The translations under genes and the position numbers were made by a program. From positions 212,842-276,841 of the forward strand of contig NZ_LMJJ01000044.1 of the NCBI RefSeq assembly GCF_001429285.1: DNA of 64,000 nt, read 5' to 3'. The stretch comes from Ensifer sp. Root278. Its GTDB lineage: Bacteria; Pseudomonadota; Alphaproteobacteria; Rhizobiales; Rhizobiaceae. Below, in pieces: positions 1 to 9,194 of this stretch (position 1 is the first letter of the stretch; every line of letters begins with the position of its first letter). The notes under the pieces are model-generated. The model was not told the origin of the DNA, searched no databases, and saw only the letters and a list, made by a program, of their open reading frames with translations.

Positions 1-219
1 ATAGGCCCGCCCGTAGAAGCCCCGCTCGCGCCAGCCGGAAAGATTGAGCGCCGTCTCCCGCAGCGTCTTGGAGGGGATGGTGCCCGTGTGCACCGAAACG
101 CCGCCGACGCGTTTTCCCTGTTCGATGACGAGGACCTTCTTGCCGAGCTTGGCGGCCTGGATGGCGCCGCGGCGGCCGGCGGGCCCGCTTCCGACGACGA
201 TGAGATCGAACTGAGTCAT
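1..219 (-). CDS. sthA: Soluble pyridine nucleotide transhydrogenase, N-terminal part (cut by window edge)
   Basis: Only the first 73 codons are present; the gene runs leftward out of the window. The translation begins MTQFDLIVVGSGPAG, an FAD-binding Rossmann motif (GxGxxG) at residues 9-14, and continues with the GTIPSKTLRE region typical of SthA. In this enzyme the classical CxxxxC redox pair of related disulfide reductases is replaced, and the sequence here reads GVSVHTGTIPSKT, without cysteines. The family transfers hydride between NADPH and NAD+ in the cytosol. An in-frame ATG 12 codons upstream (position 255) is an alternative start; 219 gives the usual family N-terminus. Confidence 0.9.
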   Translation of the reverse strand, partial: MTQFDLIVVGSGPAGRRGAIQAAKLGKKVLVIEQGKRVGGVSVHTGTIPSKTLRETALNLSGWRERGFYGRAY

Positions 220-421
220 GGGCATTTCCGTTTGAAGGGAAGAATCGTTGTGCATCGCAAAAACTCTCGCTTGCAAGCGTCTATACCGTCAATGGCACGG
301 TTTAATGAAGTGGTTTTCATAGCCGAAACAGCTGGATGAGAATATAAGGGAATGTGCGTATGCTTGGCTTCGTTACGACATGCCGGGCCCATCGGTGTCG
401 TATTTGCCTGGGAGGGTGGCG

Positions 422-1465
422 ATGGGATTGGAGCTGACGAACAGGGCGGTGCCGCAGCCTGACGACGAGGGCGTCATCCGGCAACCGGACCATCGGCCGG
501 GTGTCGTTGCGGCGGCGGTCTATGAAAACGGCGTAAGGGTACGCGATATCGGCATCGAAGATGCCGGCAAATGGCGCTCGCGGCCGGGCGCGGTGGTCTG
601 GATTGGGCTGCATGAGCCTGATGCGGAACTGCTGCGCCAGATACAGCAGGAGTTCGACCTGCACGACCTGGCGATTGAGGACGCCTGCAAGGCGCACCAG
701 CGGCCAAAACTAGAGATCTATGGCGACTCGATCTTCGTCGTGGCGCGCACCGCCCACATGGTTGGTGACGAGATCGCCTTCGGCGAGACCCATCTCTTCG
801 TCGGGCGAGGTTATGTCGTCTCGGTCAGGCACGGTGCGTCCACGTCCTACATGGCGGTGCGTCAGCGCTGCGAATCTTCCCCGGCAGCACTCGCCCATGG
901 CGAAAACTATATCCTCTATTCGATCCTCGATTTCATCGTCGACAACTATATGCCGGTCATCGAGGCGATCCATGAGGAGGTGGAGGAACTGGAAGATCGG
1001 CTGTTGCGGGAGCGACTGGTCAAGGGTGACATCGAACGACTCTACCTGATGCGCCGCAATCTTCTCAGGTTGCGCAATGCCGTGGTGCCACTCGTCGATG
1101 TCTGCCGCCGGCACGAGCACATCGATCTGCCAGGCATGGATGCGGCGCTGCAGCCGCTGTTCCGTGACGTGACGGACCACGTGCGCCGGGTGCAGGAGGA
1201 TATCGATGCGTTGCGCGAGGTGCTTGCCTTTACCTTCGAGGCGAGCCTGATGGTCGGGCAATCCGAACAGACGGAAATTTCGCGCAAGCTGGCGTCCTGG
1301 GCCGCGATCCTTGCCGTGCCGACGGCGATAGCCGGTATCTACGGCATGAACTTCGACGATATGCCGGAGTTGAAGTTCCGCTACGGCTACTTCGTCGTGC
1401 TGGCGGTGATCATCGGTTTGTGCCTGACGCTCTTTCGCTTCTTCCGTCGCGCGAAGTGGCTGTGA
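422..1465 (+). CDS. corA: CorA-family magnesium/cobalt transporter
   Basis: A 347-residue protein with a long soluble N-terminal domain rich in charged helices (the EEVEELEDRLL stretch) and two C-terminal membrane helices. The signature GMN motif sits at about residues 308-310 (GIYGMNFDDMP), at the end of the first helix, followed by the second helix and a basic tail (FRRAKWL). CorA proteins form pentameric inner-membrane channels for Mg2+. The start at 422 is chosen because GGGAGG lies just upstream; an in-frame ATG at 380 would add 14 unlikely residues. It is convergent with radC, with a 14-base gap. Confidence 0.93.
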   Translation: MGLELTNRAVPQPDDEGVIRQPDHRPGVVAAAVYENGVRVRDIGIEDAGKWRSRPGAVVWIGLHEPDAELLRQIQQEFDLHDLAIEDACKAHQRPKLEIYGDSIFVVARTAHMVGDEIAFGETHLFVGRGYVVSVRHGASTSYMAVRQRCESSPAALAHGENYILYSILDFIVDNYMPVIEAIHEEVEELEDRLLRERLVKGDIERLYLMRRNLLRLRNAVVPLVDVCRRHEHIDLPGMDAALQPLFRDVTDHVRRVQEDIDALREVLAFTFEASLMVGQSEQTEISRKLASWAAILAVPTAIAGIYGMNFDDMPELKFRYGYFVVLAVIIGLCLTLFRFFRRAKWL

Positions 1466-1479
1466 GAGCCGGCGCGCCG

Positions 1480-2196
1480 TTAGAACAGGCGTAGGCCCTT
1501 CAGGCTGACATGCCCATCCTTGCCGATGATGATGTGATCGTGCACGGCGATCCCCAGCGGTTTCGCCGTTTCGACGATGAGCTTGGTCATGTCAATATCG
1601 GCGCGCGACGGCGTCGGGTCCCCGGACGGATGGTTGTGCACGAGAATGATCGCGGTGGCGGAGAGTTCGAGTGCGCGTTTGACCACCTCGCGCGGATAGA
1701 CAGGCGTGTGGTCGATCGTACCGGTCTGCTGCACCTCGTCGGCGATCAACGTGTTGCGCTTGTCGAGGAACAGGATCCGGAACTGCTCTTTGGTTTCGTA
1801 GGCCATTGCCGCGTGGCAATAATCGATGACGGCGCTCCAGGAAGAGAGAAGGTGCTTCTGGCGAAGCTCGCTTTTCAGGGTGCGATGGCCGATGGTGGAG
1901 ATCAGCTTTAGGTCGAGGGCAACGGCCTCGCCGATGCCGTTCACCTCCTGCAATAGCGCAATCGGCGCGCCGAAGACGCCGGCAAGCGTCCCGAAACGGC
2001 TGATGAGCGCCTTGGCGATCGGCTTGGTATCCTTGCGCGGGATCAGCCGAAACAACAGCATTTCCAGGATCTCGTAGTCGGCCAGCGCCGCGTCGCCGTG
2101 CTCGCGGTAACGCGCGCGCAGCCGATCGCGATGGCCGTGATAATGCGCTTCGGGCGCCGGCGCCTTCTTGGCCGCCGGTCCGCCGTCCAACTGCAA
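1480..2196 (-). CDS. radC: RadC-family JAB/MPN domain protein (5' end interrupted by a stop codon)
   Basis: The open part encodes 238 residues: an N-terminal helix-hairpin-helix region ([19 protein letters not shown]) and a C-terminal JAB1/MPN metalloprotease-like domain with [16 protein letters not shown] from about residue 187, carrying the HxHPSGxxxPSxxD metal motif. RadC biochemical function is unsettled despite the repair-linked name. The only start in the open frame is TTG at 2196, directly after an in-frame TAA (2197-2199). In the same frame an ATG at 2268 overlaps the map stop as ATGA and opens 23 codons before that TAA. This suggests a nonsense mutation, a base-call error, or reinitiation at TTG. 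The rest of the reading frame looks intact. Confidence 0.85.
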   Translation of the reverse strand: MQLDGGPAAKKAPAPEAHYHGHRDRLRARYREHGDAALADYEILEMLLFRLIPRKDTKPIAKALISRFGTLAGVFGAPIALLQEVNGIGEAVALDLKLISTIGHRTLKSELRQKHLLSSWSAVIDYCHAAMAYETKEQFRILFLDKRNTLIADEVQQTGTIDHTPVYPREVVKRALELSATAIILVHNHPSGDPTPSRADIDMTKLIVETAKPLGIAVHDHIIIGKDGHVSLKGLRLF

Positions 2197-2264
2197 TTAC
2201 GGGAAAAACGTCCTCTCGTCCGTCGATGGCGTTTCGTCGCCTTCAGGGGAGATCGGACGCTTCT

Positions 2265-3104
2265 TCATGCAGCGCCGACGTTGTTGGGACCCCGCTTGAA
2301 CAGGCCGGCCGGCGACAGCGTGAAGATCTCGCACCCCTCGGCGGTCACGCCGACCGTGTGCTCGTACTGCGCCGAAAGCGACCGGTCGCGGGTAACGGCG
2401 GTCCAGCCATCCGAGAGCACCTTCACATGCGGACGGCCGAGATTGATCATCGGCTCGATGGTGAAGATCATGCCCTCGCGCAATTCGGGGCCCTCGTTGG
2501 CGCGGCCGTAGTGCAGGATGTTCGGCGCGTCGTGGAAAAGCTTGCCGACGCCGTGGCCGCAGAAATCGCGCACGACCGAGCAACGTTCCGCTTCGGCATA
2601 GGTCTGGATCGCCTCGCCGATGGCACCGGTGCGAGCACCCGGGCGTACAGCGGCAATGCCGCGCATCAGGCTTTCATGGGTGACATCGAGCAGCCGCTCG
2701 GCCGCGCGCTTGATCTCGCCGACCGGATACATGCGGCTCGAGTCGCCATGCCAGCCATCGACGACATAGGTAACGTCGATATTGACGATGTCGCCCTCGC
2801 GTAGCGGCTTGTCGTTGGGGATGCCGTGACAGACGACGTGATTGATCGAGGTACAGGAGGACTTCGTGTAGCCGCGGTAGTTCAGCGTCGCGGGCAGGGC
2901 GCCATTGTCCATGCCGAACTCGAAGACGAAGCGGTCGATCTCGTCGGTCGTGACGCCCGGCTGAACGCGCGAAACGAGTTCGTCGAGGCAGCGCGCCGTC
3001 ACCTGGCAGGCCTTGCGCATGCCCTCAAAATCTTCCGGTGCGTAGAGCCGGATAACGCCGGTGTTTTTGTAGGGGGCCGACCCTGCCTCGATGTAAGTCA
3101 CCAT
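2265..3104 (-). CDS. map: Type I methionine aminopeptidase
   Basis: A 279-residue enzyme that removes the initiator methionine from nascent proteins in the cytosol. The pita-bread fold metal ligands are recognisable in order: NIDVTYVVDGWHGDSSRMY (first Asp pair), CGHGVGKLFHDAP (His), TIEPMI (Glu) and QYEHTVGV (final Glu). The substrate-binding NHVVCHGIP motif is also present. It lies 31 bases downstream of sfsA and its TGA overlaps the ATG of the original radC frame, so sfsA, map and radC are probably one leftward transcript. Confidence 0.96.
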   Translation of the reverse strand: MVTYIEAGSAPYKNTGVIRLYAPEDFEGMRKACQVTARCLDELVSRVQPGVTTDEIDRFVFEFGMDNGALPATLNYRGYTKSSCTSINHVVCHGIPNDKPLREGDIVNIDVTYVVDGWHGDSSRMYPVGEIKRAAERLLDVTHESLMRGIAAVRPGARTGAIGEAIQTYAEAERCSVVRDFCGHGVGKLFHDAPNILHYGRANEGPELREGMIFTIEPMINLGRPHVKVLSDGWTAVTRDRSLSAQYEHTVGVTAEGCEIFTLSPAGLFKRGPNNVGAA

Positions 3105-3135
3105 TCCAAAGCTTTCATTTGTTCCAAGTCGGATT

Positions 3136-3855
3136 TCATAGAGCAGCGAGGGCGCCTTCGTCCACTGCCATCAATCCGGTCGGACGGATTTGCGTCGGCG
3201 ATACCTGACATTTGATCGCATAGGCCTCGACCCCACGCGCCATGGCGCGATCGAAGGCTTGCGCATAGGCCGGATCGAAATCGCGGCAGATTCTCAAACG
3301 GTCGCAGTCGCCGCGCTGCACAAGATAGATCATGACGGCGCGGTGACCGGCTGCGATCATGTCGCCGAGTTCGTCGAGATGTTTGGCGCCGCGTGCCGTC
3401 GGGCTATCTGGAAACTCCGCGAGACCGGGCGTGCGACTGAAATGCACGTTCTTCACCTCGACATAGGCAAGGCCTCGATCGGCGTCGCTGAGCAGGATAT
3501 CGATCCGCGAATTGCGGCCGTATCTCTGTTCCCGCGCGAAGCCTTGATATGTATGCAGATCGGAAACGAGGCGCAGTCGAATGGCTTCTTCAGCGAGTCG
3601 GTTCGGCAAGCCGGTATTGATCCCGACCAGTGTGCCGTCGGCTTCGACGATTTCGAGCATGTGACGGTATTTCCGCGTCGGGCTGTCGTGTTCCGACATC
3701 CAGATGCGCGAGCCCGGCGTCGTCAGGCCTCGCATCGAGCCTGTGTTCGGGCAGGAGCCGGTCATGGCGGTACCGTCGGGCTGGATCGCATCGAAGAGAA
3801 AGCGCTTGTAGCGCTGCACGAGGGTTGCCTGTGCGAGCGGCGGGTCGAAGATCAA
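3136..3855 (-). CDS. sfsA: SfsA family protein (sugar fermentation stimulation / DNA-RNA nuclease family)
   Basis: A 239-residue protein of the usual SfsA length. It begins with an OB-like segment ([19 protein letters not shown]), followed by [16 protein letters not shown] and the restriction-endonuclease-like core with SRIDILLSD and [12 protein letters not shown]; the latter provides the D...ExK type catalytic residues. E. coli SfsA was first described as a maltose-metabolism regulator and later as a nuclease-fold protein; its role in rhizobia is not established. It starts 19 bases after phaC ends and is followed closely by map. Confidence 0.93.
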   Translation of the reverse strand: MIFDPPLAQATLVQRYKRFLFDAIQPDGTAMTGSCPNTGSMRGLTTPGSRIWMSEHDSPTRKYRHMLEIVEADGTLVGINTGLPNRLAEEAIRLRLVSDLHTYQGFAREQRYGRNSRIDILLSDADRGLAYVEVKNVHFSRTPGLAEFPDSPTARGAKHLDELGDMIAAGHRAVMIYLVQRGDCDRLRICRDFDPAYAQAFDRAMARGVEAYAIKCQVSPTQIRPTGLMAVDEGALAAL

Positions 3856-3874
3856 GACATGTCCTGCAACTGTT

Positions 3875-5725
3875 TCATGCCCGGGCGCGAACGTACGAGC
3901 CCGGCGCTTCCTCGAGCGAATTCAGCGGGCCGCCGGGCTTGCGGGCCGGAACGCGTCTCTTGTCGAGCTTCTCGATCCATTGGTGCCAATGCGGCCACCA
4001 GGATCCCGGCGTTTCCTTCGCAGCCTTGAACCAATCGTCAAACTCGCCCTTGGGCGCGCCTCCGGTCCAGAACTGATACTTGCCCTTGTCCGGCGGGTTG
4101 ACGACGCCGGCAATGTGACCGGAGCCGGAAAGCACGTAGGTGACCTTGCCGCCGAAGGAAGAGCTGCCGAGGAAAACCGACCGCGGCGGGGCGATGTGGT
4201 CTTCCTTGGTGGCGAGATTGTAGATCGGGATTTTCACGTCGCCGAGCGACACCTGCCGGCCCGCCAGCATCATCTCGCCCTTCGAGAGTTTGTTCTCGAG
4301 GTAGCAATTGCGCAGATAGAAGGAGTGGTTGGCGGCCGGCATCCTTGTCGAATCGGAATTCCAGTAGAGCAGGTCGAAGGGCAGGGGATCCTGCCCCTTG
4401 AGGTAGTTGTTGACGAAGTAAGGCCAGATCAGCTCGGAGGCGCGCAGCATGTTGAAGGCGGTCGCCATCTTCGAGCCGTCGAGATAGCCCGTCACGCTCA
4501 TGTTCTGTTCGATCTGGCGAATCTGCTCCTCGTCGACGAAGACCTTGAGATCGCCCGCATGGGTGAAATCGACTTGCGTGGTAAAGAGGGTCGCGGAGCG
4601 AATGCGATCGTCGCCTTCGGCGGCATGCAGCGCGAGGGTCGCCGCAAGCAAGGTGCCGCCGACGCAATAGCCGATAGCATCGACTTCGCGCTCGCCGGTC
4701 GCCTGCTCGACGGTATCGAGCGCAAAGCCGATGCCTTCGCGCGCATAGGCTTCCCAGTCCTTGGTTGCGTGCCGTTCATCCGGGTTCACCCAGGAGATCA
4801 CGAACACCGTGTGCCCTTGGTCGACGGCCCATTTGATGAAGGATTTCTGCGGGTTGAGATCGAGAACGTAGAACTTGTTGATCCACGGCGGGCAGATCAG
4901 CAACGGTCGCTTCAGCACGGTCTCCGTCGTCGCTTCATACTGCAGCACCTGGCAGACGTCGCTTTGGGCGATGACCTTGCCTGGCGTGATCGCGATATTC
5001 TCGCCGATCGCGAACTTGCTGGTATCCGTCTGCCGCAGTTTGAGGTCGCCGCGGCCGGCGGCGACGTCCTCGGCGAACATCTGCATGCCCTTGACGAGGT
5101 TGGCGCCGTTCGATGCGACGGTTTCGCGATAGAGTTGCGGATTGGTGGTGACGAAGTTCGTGGGCGAGAGCGCGCTCGAAACCTGGCGTACGTAGAAAGC
5201 CGCCTTGTGCTTGGTGTGATCGTCGAGCCCTTCGGCGTCCTCGACCATGCGCTCGGCCCAATCCGACGTGACGAAATAGGCCTGCCGGATGAAATCGAAG
5301 AACGGGTTCTTCACCCAATCCTCGTCGGTAAAGCGCTTGTCAGTGCGCTGGAGAGCCGCAGGCTCCGGCATTCCGACGTCGCCGGACATGCGGTGGAGCG
5401 TCCGCGACCAGATCTCGAAGAAGCTGCCCATCAGGTGCGTCTGCGCTTCAAGCGTGCGCCGGGGATCGGAAAGCCAGTACTCGGAGACCTTGGAGAGCGT
5501 TTTCACCATGTCGGTGACGGGTTCGGAGAAGACGTCCGATTTCTGCCCCGATTCACGCGGCGCCAGCCAGGCGGAGGCTGCCTTGCCGAGTTGCTCCATG
5601 GCGCGGGCGAGGTTGACGGCGAGGCTTTCCGGGTCCTTGACGATATAAGGTTCGACGGATTTGGGGTCGAATCCCGTGAAGCCGTCCTTGCCAGCGGTGC
5701 CTTCCGTTTTCCTCTCTGCTGTCAC
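3875..5725 (-). CDS. phaC: Class I poly(3-hydroxyalkanoate) synthase
   Basis: A 616-residue polymerase that joins 3-hydroxyacyl-CoA units into PHA storage granules in the cytoplasm. The N-terminal PhaC domain (about residues 80-280) is followed by an alpha/beta hydrolase core with the lipase-like box GYCVGG, the catalytic Cys being near residue 354. The later WNSDSTRMP and [12 protein letters not shown] segments carry the Asp and His partners. No phaE is adjacent, consistent with class I. It is transcribed away from a small lipoprotein gene and leads into sfsA-map-radC with a 19-base gap. Coupling of these genes is inferred from spacing only. Confidence 0.95.
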   Translation of the reverse strand: MTAERKTEGTAGKDGFTGFDPKSVEPYIVKDPESLAVNLARAMEQLGKAASAWLAPRESGQKSDVFSEPVTDMVKTLSKVSEYWLSDPRRTLEAQTHLMGSFFEIWSRTLHRMSGDVGMPEPAALQRTDKRFTDEDWVKNPFFDFIRQAYFVTSDWAERMVEDAEGLDDHTKHKAAFYVRQVSSALSPTNFVTTNPQLYRETVASNGANLVKGMQMFAEDVAAGRGDLKLRQTDTSKFAIGENIAITPGKVIAQSDVCQVLQYEATTETVLKRPLLICPPWINKFYVLDLNPQKSFIKWAVDQGHTVFVISWVNPDERHATKDWEAYAREGIGFALDTVEQATGEREVDAIGYCVGGTLLAATLALHAAEGDDRIRSATLFTTQVDFTHAGDLKVFVDEEQIRQIEQNMSVTGYLDGSKMATAFNMLRASELIWPYFVNNYLKGQDPLPFDLLYWNSDSTRMPAANHSFYLRNCYLENKLSKGEMMLAGRQVSLGDVKIPIYNLATKEDHIAPPRSVFLGSSSFGGKVTYVLSGSGHIAGVVNPPDKGKYQFWTGGAPKGEFDDWFKAAKETPGSWWPHWHQWIEKLDKRRVPARKPGGPLNSLEEAPGSYVRARA

Positions 5726-5833
5726 CCGGCGTCCTCCACAGCATCTTGTTTGTTTTGTATTTTTACATTCTGCCCGAAAATGATTACAAGGGCTAGCGCA
5801 TCGTCGCGTGTCAAAACAGAGGTCGTCTTCAGT

Positions 5834-6142
5834 ATGCTTGCCGTCGGAAAACAGCGTTCCATCACCTGGCTTGCCGGGATCGTTCTGCTAGGTACGCTTG
5901 CAGGCTGCAACAGTCAGAAGACAAACTTCGAGAACTATCCTTCGGTCTATGGCCAGAAGCCGGCCGCAACGACGCAGATGACCAATGAGGAGGCGGCCGA
6001 CATGCAGGCGCGCCTGACGTCGCTTGGCGCTGCGCGCAAGTCCGGCGCGATCTCGGAAGCCGAATATCAGCGGCGCCTGAAGGAAATGCGTGCACTCGCC
6101 GAACAGCACGGTACCGACACGCTGAAAGAGATCCAGAATTAG
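5834..6142 (+). CDS. Small lipoprotein with C-terminal SHOCT-like helix
   Basis: A 102-residue protein with a lipoprotein signal: MLAVGKQRSITWLAGIVLL and then the lipobox GTLAGC, so lipidation is predicted at Cys25. The C-terminal third (SLGAARKSGAISEAEYQRR) resembles the short SHOCT oligomerisation helix pair, which commonly ends in a GxISxxEYxxKK-type sequence. The start at 5834 puts the signal peptide at the N-terminus; an in-frame ATG at 5779 would bury it. It is divergent from phaC. Function is unknown; envelope location is inferred. Confidence 0.78.
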   Translation: MLAVGKQRSITWLAGIVLLGTLAGCNSQKTNFENYPSVYGQKPAATTQMTNEEAADMQARLTSLGAARKSGAISEAEYQRRLKEMRALAEQHGTDTLKEIQN

Positions 6143-6267
6143 CGCTTGCCTTTCCGGTGATTTGGACGCAAAGCGTTCAATGGCCGCATGGACGGCCGTT
6201 CACCACAGCGCACGGTTTCCCAAGGCTTGAGCCGCTGGCGGGAGCGTGCGCCAAATGAGGTTTGGAG

Positions 6268-7485
6268 ATGGAAGAGTTTCACAAAGTCCGGCGTTTGCCG
6301 CCCTATGTTTTCGAACAGGTCAACCGTTTGAAAGCAAGCGCGCGAGCGGCCGGTGCTGACATCATCGACCTCGGCATGGGCAATCCGGATCTTCCCACTC
6401 CGCAGTCGATTGTCGACAAGCTCTGCGAGGCCGTTCAGGACCCGCGCACGCATCGTTATTCGTCGTCGAAGGGCATTCCCGGGCTGCGTCGTGCCCAGGC
6501 CGCCTACTACGCCCGTCGCTTCGGCGTCAAGTTGAACCCGGATACGCAGGTCGTCGCCACCCTTGGCTCCAAGGAAGGCTTCGCCAACATGGCGCAGGCG
6601 ATTACCGCGCCCGGCGACGTGATCCTGTGCCCCAACCCGACCTATCCGATCCACGCCTTCGGCTTCCTGATGGCGGGCGGCGTTATCCGTTCGATCTCGG
6701 TCGAACCCGACGAAACGTTCTTCGGGCCGCTGGAACGCGCCGTGCGGCACTCGATCCCGAAGCCGCTGGCGCTGATCCTCAACTATCCGTCGAACCCGAC
6801 GGCGCAGGTGGCGACGCTCGACTTCTACAAGGACGTAATCGCGTTCGCGAAGAAGCACGACATTATCGTGCTTTCCGATCTCGCCTATTCGGAAATCTAC
6901 TTCAACGACGCGCCGCCGCCGTCGGTCCTGGAAGTTCCGGGCGCGATCGACTGCACGGTCGAATTCACCTCGATGTCGAAGACATTTTCGATGCCCGGCT
7001 GGCGCATGGGCTTTGCCGTCGGCAACGAGCGGCTGATCGCGGCACTGACGCGGGTGAAGTCCTACCTCGACTATGGTGCGTTCACGCCGATCCAGGTTGC
7101 CGCCACACAGGCGCTCAACGGCGACGGCAGCGACATCGCCGAAGTCCGCAACATCTACAAGCGCCGTCGCGACGTGATGGTCGAAAGCTTCGGCAAGGCC
7201 GGCTTCGACGTGCCGCCGCCGGCAGCGACCATGTTTGCCTGGGCGAAGATCCCGGAAAAGTTCCGTCATCTCGGTTCGCTCGAGTTCTCGAAGCTCCTGG
7301 TCGAGAAGGCTGATGTGGCAGTTGCTCCGGGCATCGGCTTTGGCGAGCAGGGCGACGACTACGTGCGTCTCGCTCTCGTCGAGAACGAACACCGCATTCG
7401 CCAGGCGGCGCGCAACATCAAGAAATTCCTGTCGACCGCCGACGAGACGATGCACAACGTCATCTCGCTCAACGCGCACAGGTGA
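6268..7485 (+). CDS. alaC: Class I aminotransferase, AlaC-like (alanine/LL-diaminopimelate aminotransferase family)
   Basis: A 405-residue PLP enzyme. Landmarks are the N-terminal RRLPPYVFEQVN, GMGNPDLPTP, NYPSNPTA (substrate carboxylate/PLP site) and SMSKTFSMPGWRMGF, which carries the PLP lysine near residue 238; the substrate-binding Arg is in VRLALVEN. It reads very like E. coli AlaC (YfdZ), the main glutamate-pyruvate transaminase; the same subfamily is often labelled LL-DAP aminotransferase. ATG 6268 is preferred over TTG 6262 because GAGG lies 7 bases before it. The next gene, hom, places it in an amino acid biosynthesis neighbourhood. Confidence 0.88.
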   Translation: MEEFHKVRRLPPYVFEQVNRLKASARAAGADIIDLGMGNPDLPTPQSIVDKLCEAVQDPRTHRYSSSKGIPGLRRAQAAYYARRFGVKLNPDTQVVATLGSKEGFANMAQAITAPGDVILCPNPTYPIHAFGFLMAGGVIRSISVEPDETFFGPLERAVRHSIPKPLALILNYPSNPTAQVATLDFYKDVIAFAKKHDIIVLSDLAYSEIYFNDAPPPSVLEVPGAIDCTVEFTSMSKTFSMPGWRMGFAVGNERLIAALTRVKSYLDYGAFTPIQVAATQALNGDGSDIAEVRNIYKRRRDVMVESFGKAGFDVPPPAATMFAWAKIPEKFRHLGSLEFSKLLVEKADVAVAPGIGFGEQGDDYVRLALVENEHRIRQAARNIKKFLSTADETMHNVISLNAHR

Positions 7486-7489
7486 TTGG

Positions 7490-7535
7490 AGCGGGATGAG
7501 GAAAAGTGTACTCGGTTTTCCGCCCGCATCCCGCT
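7490..7535. repeat. Intergenic palindromic repeat (rhizobial mosaic type)
   Basis: AGCGGGATG at 7490-7498 is mirrored by CATCCCGCT at 7527-7535, with an inner GGAAAA/TTTTCC pairing. Short elements of this GAGCGGGATG...CATCCCGCTC type are very common between genes in Sinorhizobium and Rhizobium genomes. It may act as a 3' structure for alaC. Confidence 0.75.
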
Positions 7536-7635
7536 TAACTTATGATCCAAGACGGGCGGCGCGCTTCGTGTGCGCCTCCTTCCACGCCGGCACCGCGGTT
7601 CTCGCGGCTCGCCCTCTACATGTTAGGAAATGGCT

Positions 7636-8958
7636 ATGGCAGATGCCCTCAAAATCGGCATTGCGGGCTTAGGTACCGTCGGTGCCTCGCTCGTGCGAAT
7701 CCTCCAGGATCGTCACGAGATGCTTGCGACAACGTGCGGGCGGGCAATCGAGACCACGGCCGTAACCGCGCGCGACCGCAACAGGGATCGCGGCGTCGAT
7801 CTTTCGAAGGCGACCTGGTTCGAAGATGCCGTTTCGCTGGCGCGGGACGCCGATATCGACGTCTTCGTCGAGCTGATGGGCGGCTCGGGCGATCCGGCCT
7901 ATTCAGCCGTCAAGGCGGCGCTTGAGCGCGGCATTCATGTCGTGACCGCCAACAAGGCGCTGCTTGCTGCCCATGGCATCGAGCTCGCCAAGATCGCCGA
8001 GGAGAAGGGCGCGCTGCTTAACTACGAAGCGGCGGTTGCCGGCGGTATCCCGGTCATCAAGGCTCTGCGCGAGTCCATGACCGGCAACACGATCTCGCGC
8101 GTCTACGGGATCATGAACGGTACCTGCAATTACATCCTGACGAAGATGGAGAAGGAAGAGCTTTCCTTCGAAGCCTGCCTCAAGGAAGCGCAGCGCCTCG
8201 GCTATGCCGAAGCGGATCCCGCATTCGACATCGAGGGCAACGACACGGCGCACAAGCTGTCGATCCTCACGAGCCTTGCCTTCGGAACGGCGATTGCGGC
8301 CGACGACATCTATCTCGAAGGCATCACCAACATCTCGATCGACGACATCCATGCGGCAGCCGATCTCGGTTACCGGATCAAGCTTCTGGGCGTCGCACAG
8401 CGCACCGACAGCGGCATCGAGCAGCGCGTCCACCCGACGATGGTGCCCTATGATTCCGTCATCGCGCAGGTCGACGGCGTGACCAATGCGGTCGCAATCG
8501 AATCCGACATTCTCGGCGAATTGCTGATGGTCGGCCCCGGTGCCGGCGGCAATGCAACCGCCTCGGCGGTGCTCGGCGATATCGCCGACATTGCGAAGAG
8601 CCGTCCCGGCGCCCAGCACGTTCCGGCCTTCGGCCGCCCGACCCATGCGCTGCTTCCCTACAAGCGCGCGCAGATCCAGAGCCACGAAGGCGGCTACTTC
8701 ATCCGCCTGAAGGTCGTCGACCGCACCGGCGTTTTCGCCAGCATCGCCACCCGCATGGCGGACAACGGCATCTCGCTGGAATCGATCATGCAGCACTCCA
8801 AGCAACTCATGGAAGGCGGCGAGCCGCAGACGATCATCCTGGTGACGCATGCGACCTCGGAGCATTCCGTTCGCGATGCCATCAAGGCGATCAAGGGCGA
8901 GGGTTATCTCGTCGGCGAACCGCAGGTCATCCGCATCGAACGCCCGAAGGCGAACTGA
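7636..8958 (+). CDS. hom: Homoserine dehydrogenase
   Basis: A 440-residue enzyme that reduces aspartate semialdehyde to homoserine, the branch point to threonine and methionine. It has the N-terminal NAD(P) fold (IGIAGLGTVGASLVRIL), the catalytic core with YEAAVAGGIPVIK, GIMNGTCNYIL and GYAEADPAFDIEGNDTAHKL, and a C-terminal ACT domain (VVDRTGVFASIATRMADNGI), which in this family gives threonine feedback inhibition. The monofunctional form without a fused kinase is usual in alphaproteobacteria. ATG 7636 is chosen because AGGAA at 7625-7629 is 6-7 bases upstream; ATG 7630 would leave no spacing. Confidence 0.96.
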   Translation: MADALKIGIAGLGTVGASLVRILQDRHEMLATTCGRAIETTAVTARDRNRDRGVDLSKATWFEDAVSLARDADIDVFVELMGGSGDPAYSAVKAALERGIHVVTANKALLAAHGIELAKIAEEKGALLNYEAAVAGGIPVIKALRESMTGNTISRVYGIMNGTCNYILTKMEKEELSFEACLKEAQRLGYAEADPAFDIEGNDTAHKLSILTSLAFGTAIAADDIYLEGITNISIDDIHAAADLGYRIKLLGVAQRTDSGIEQRVHPTMVPYDSVIAQVDGVTNAVAIESDILGELLMVGPGAGGNATASAVLGDIADIAKSRPGAQHVPAFGRPTHALLPYKRAQIQSHEGGYFIRLKVVDRTGVFASIATRMADNGISLESIMQHSKQLMEGGEPQTIILVTHATSEHSVRDAIKAIKGEGYLVGEPQVIRIERPKAN

Positions 8959-9023
8959 GGACGGCATAGACCTCAGGCAGCAAGGCAAGTCGGCGCGTAG
9001 CGCTGGATTGCCACCGATAGATT

Positions 9024-9060
9024 GGAAGCCTCGTCGTGCAAGCATGCCGGCGAGGCTTTC
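9024..9060 (+). terminator. Probable rho-independent terminator after hom
   Basis: GGAAGCCTCG at 9024-9033 pairs with CGAGGCTTTC at 9051-9060, with extra G-C pairs closing the loop. It lies 66 bases after the hom stop, before recJ. The T tract is short. Confidence 0.65.
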
Positions 9061-9194
9061 CTATTTGGGCATTTCAGGCGGGCGGTGCCGAAAACGGGCG
9101 AGGAACGTGGATCTCTGTGTATGCCGTTCCAAAAACGGTCACGATTTTCGGGGTTATGCGCTAAGAAGCGATAAGCGCAGGCGGGTGGACGAGC

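Noticed and set aside
3980-6142. A 720-codon plus-strand open frame opposite phaC
   Set aside because: Most of it is the antisense of phaC, with no family features; only its last 102 codons (from 5834) form a real lipoprotein gene.
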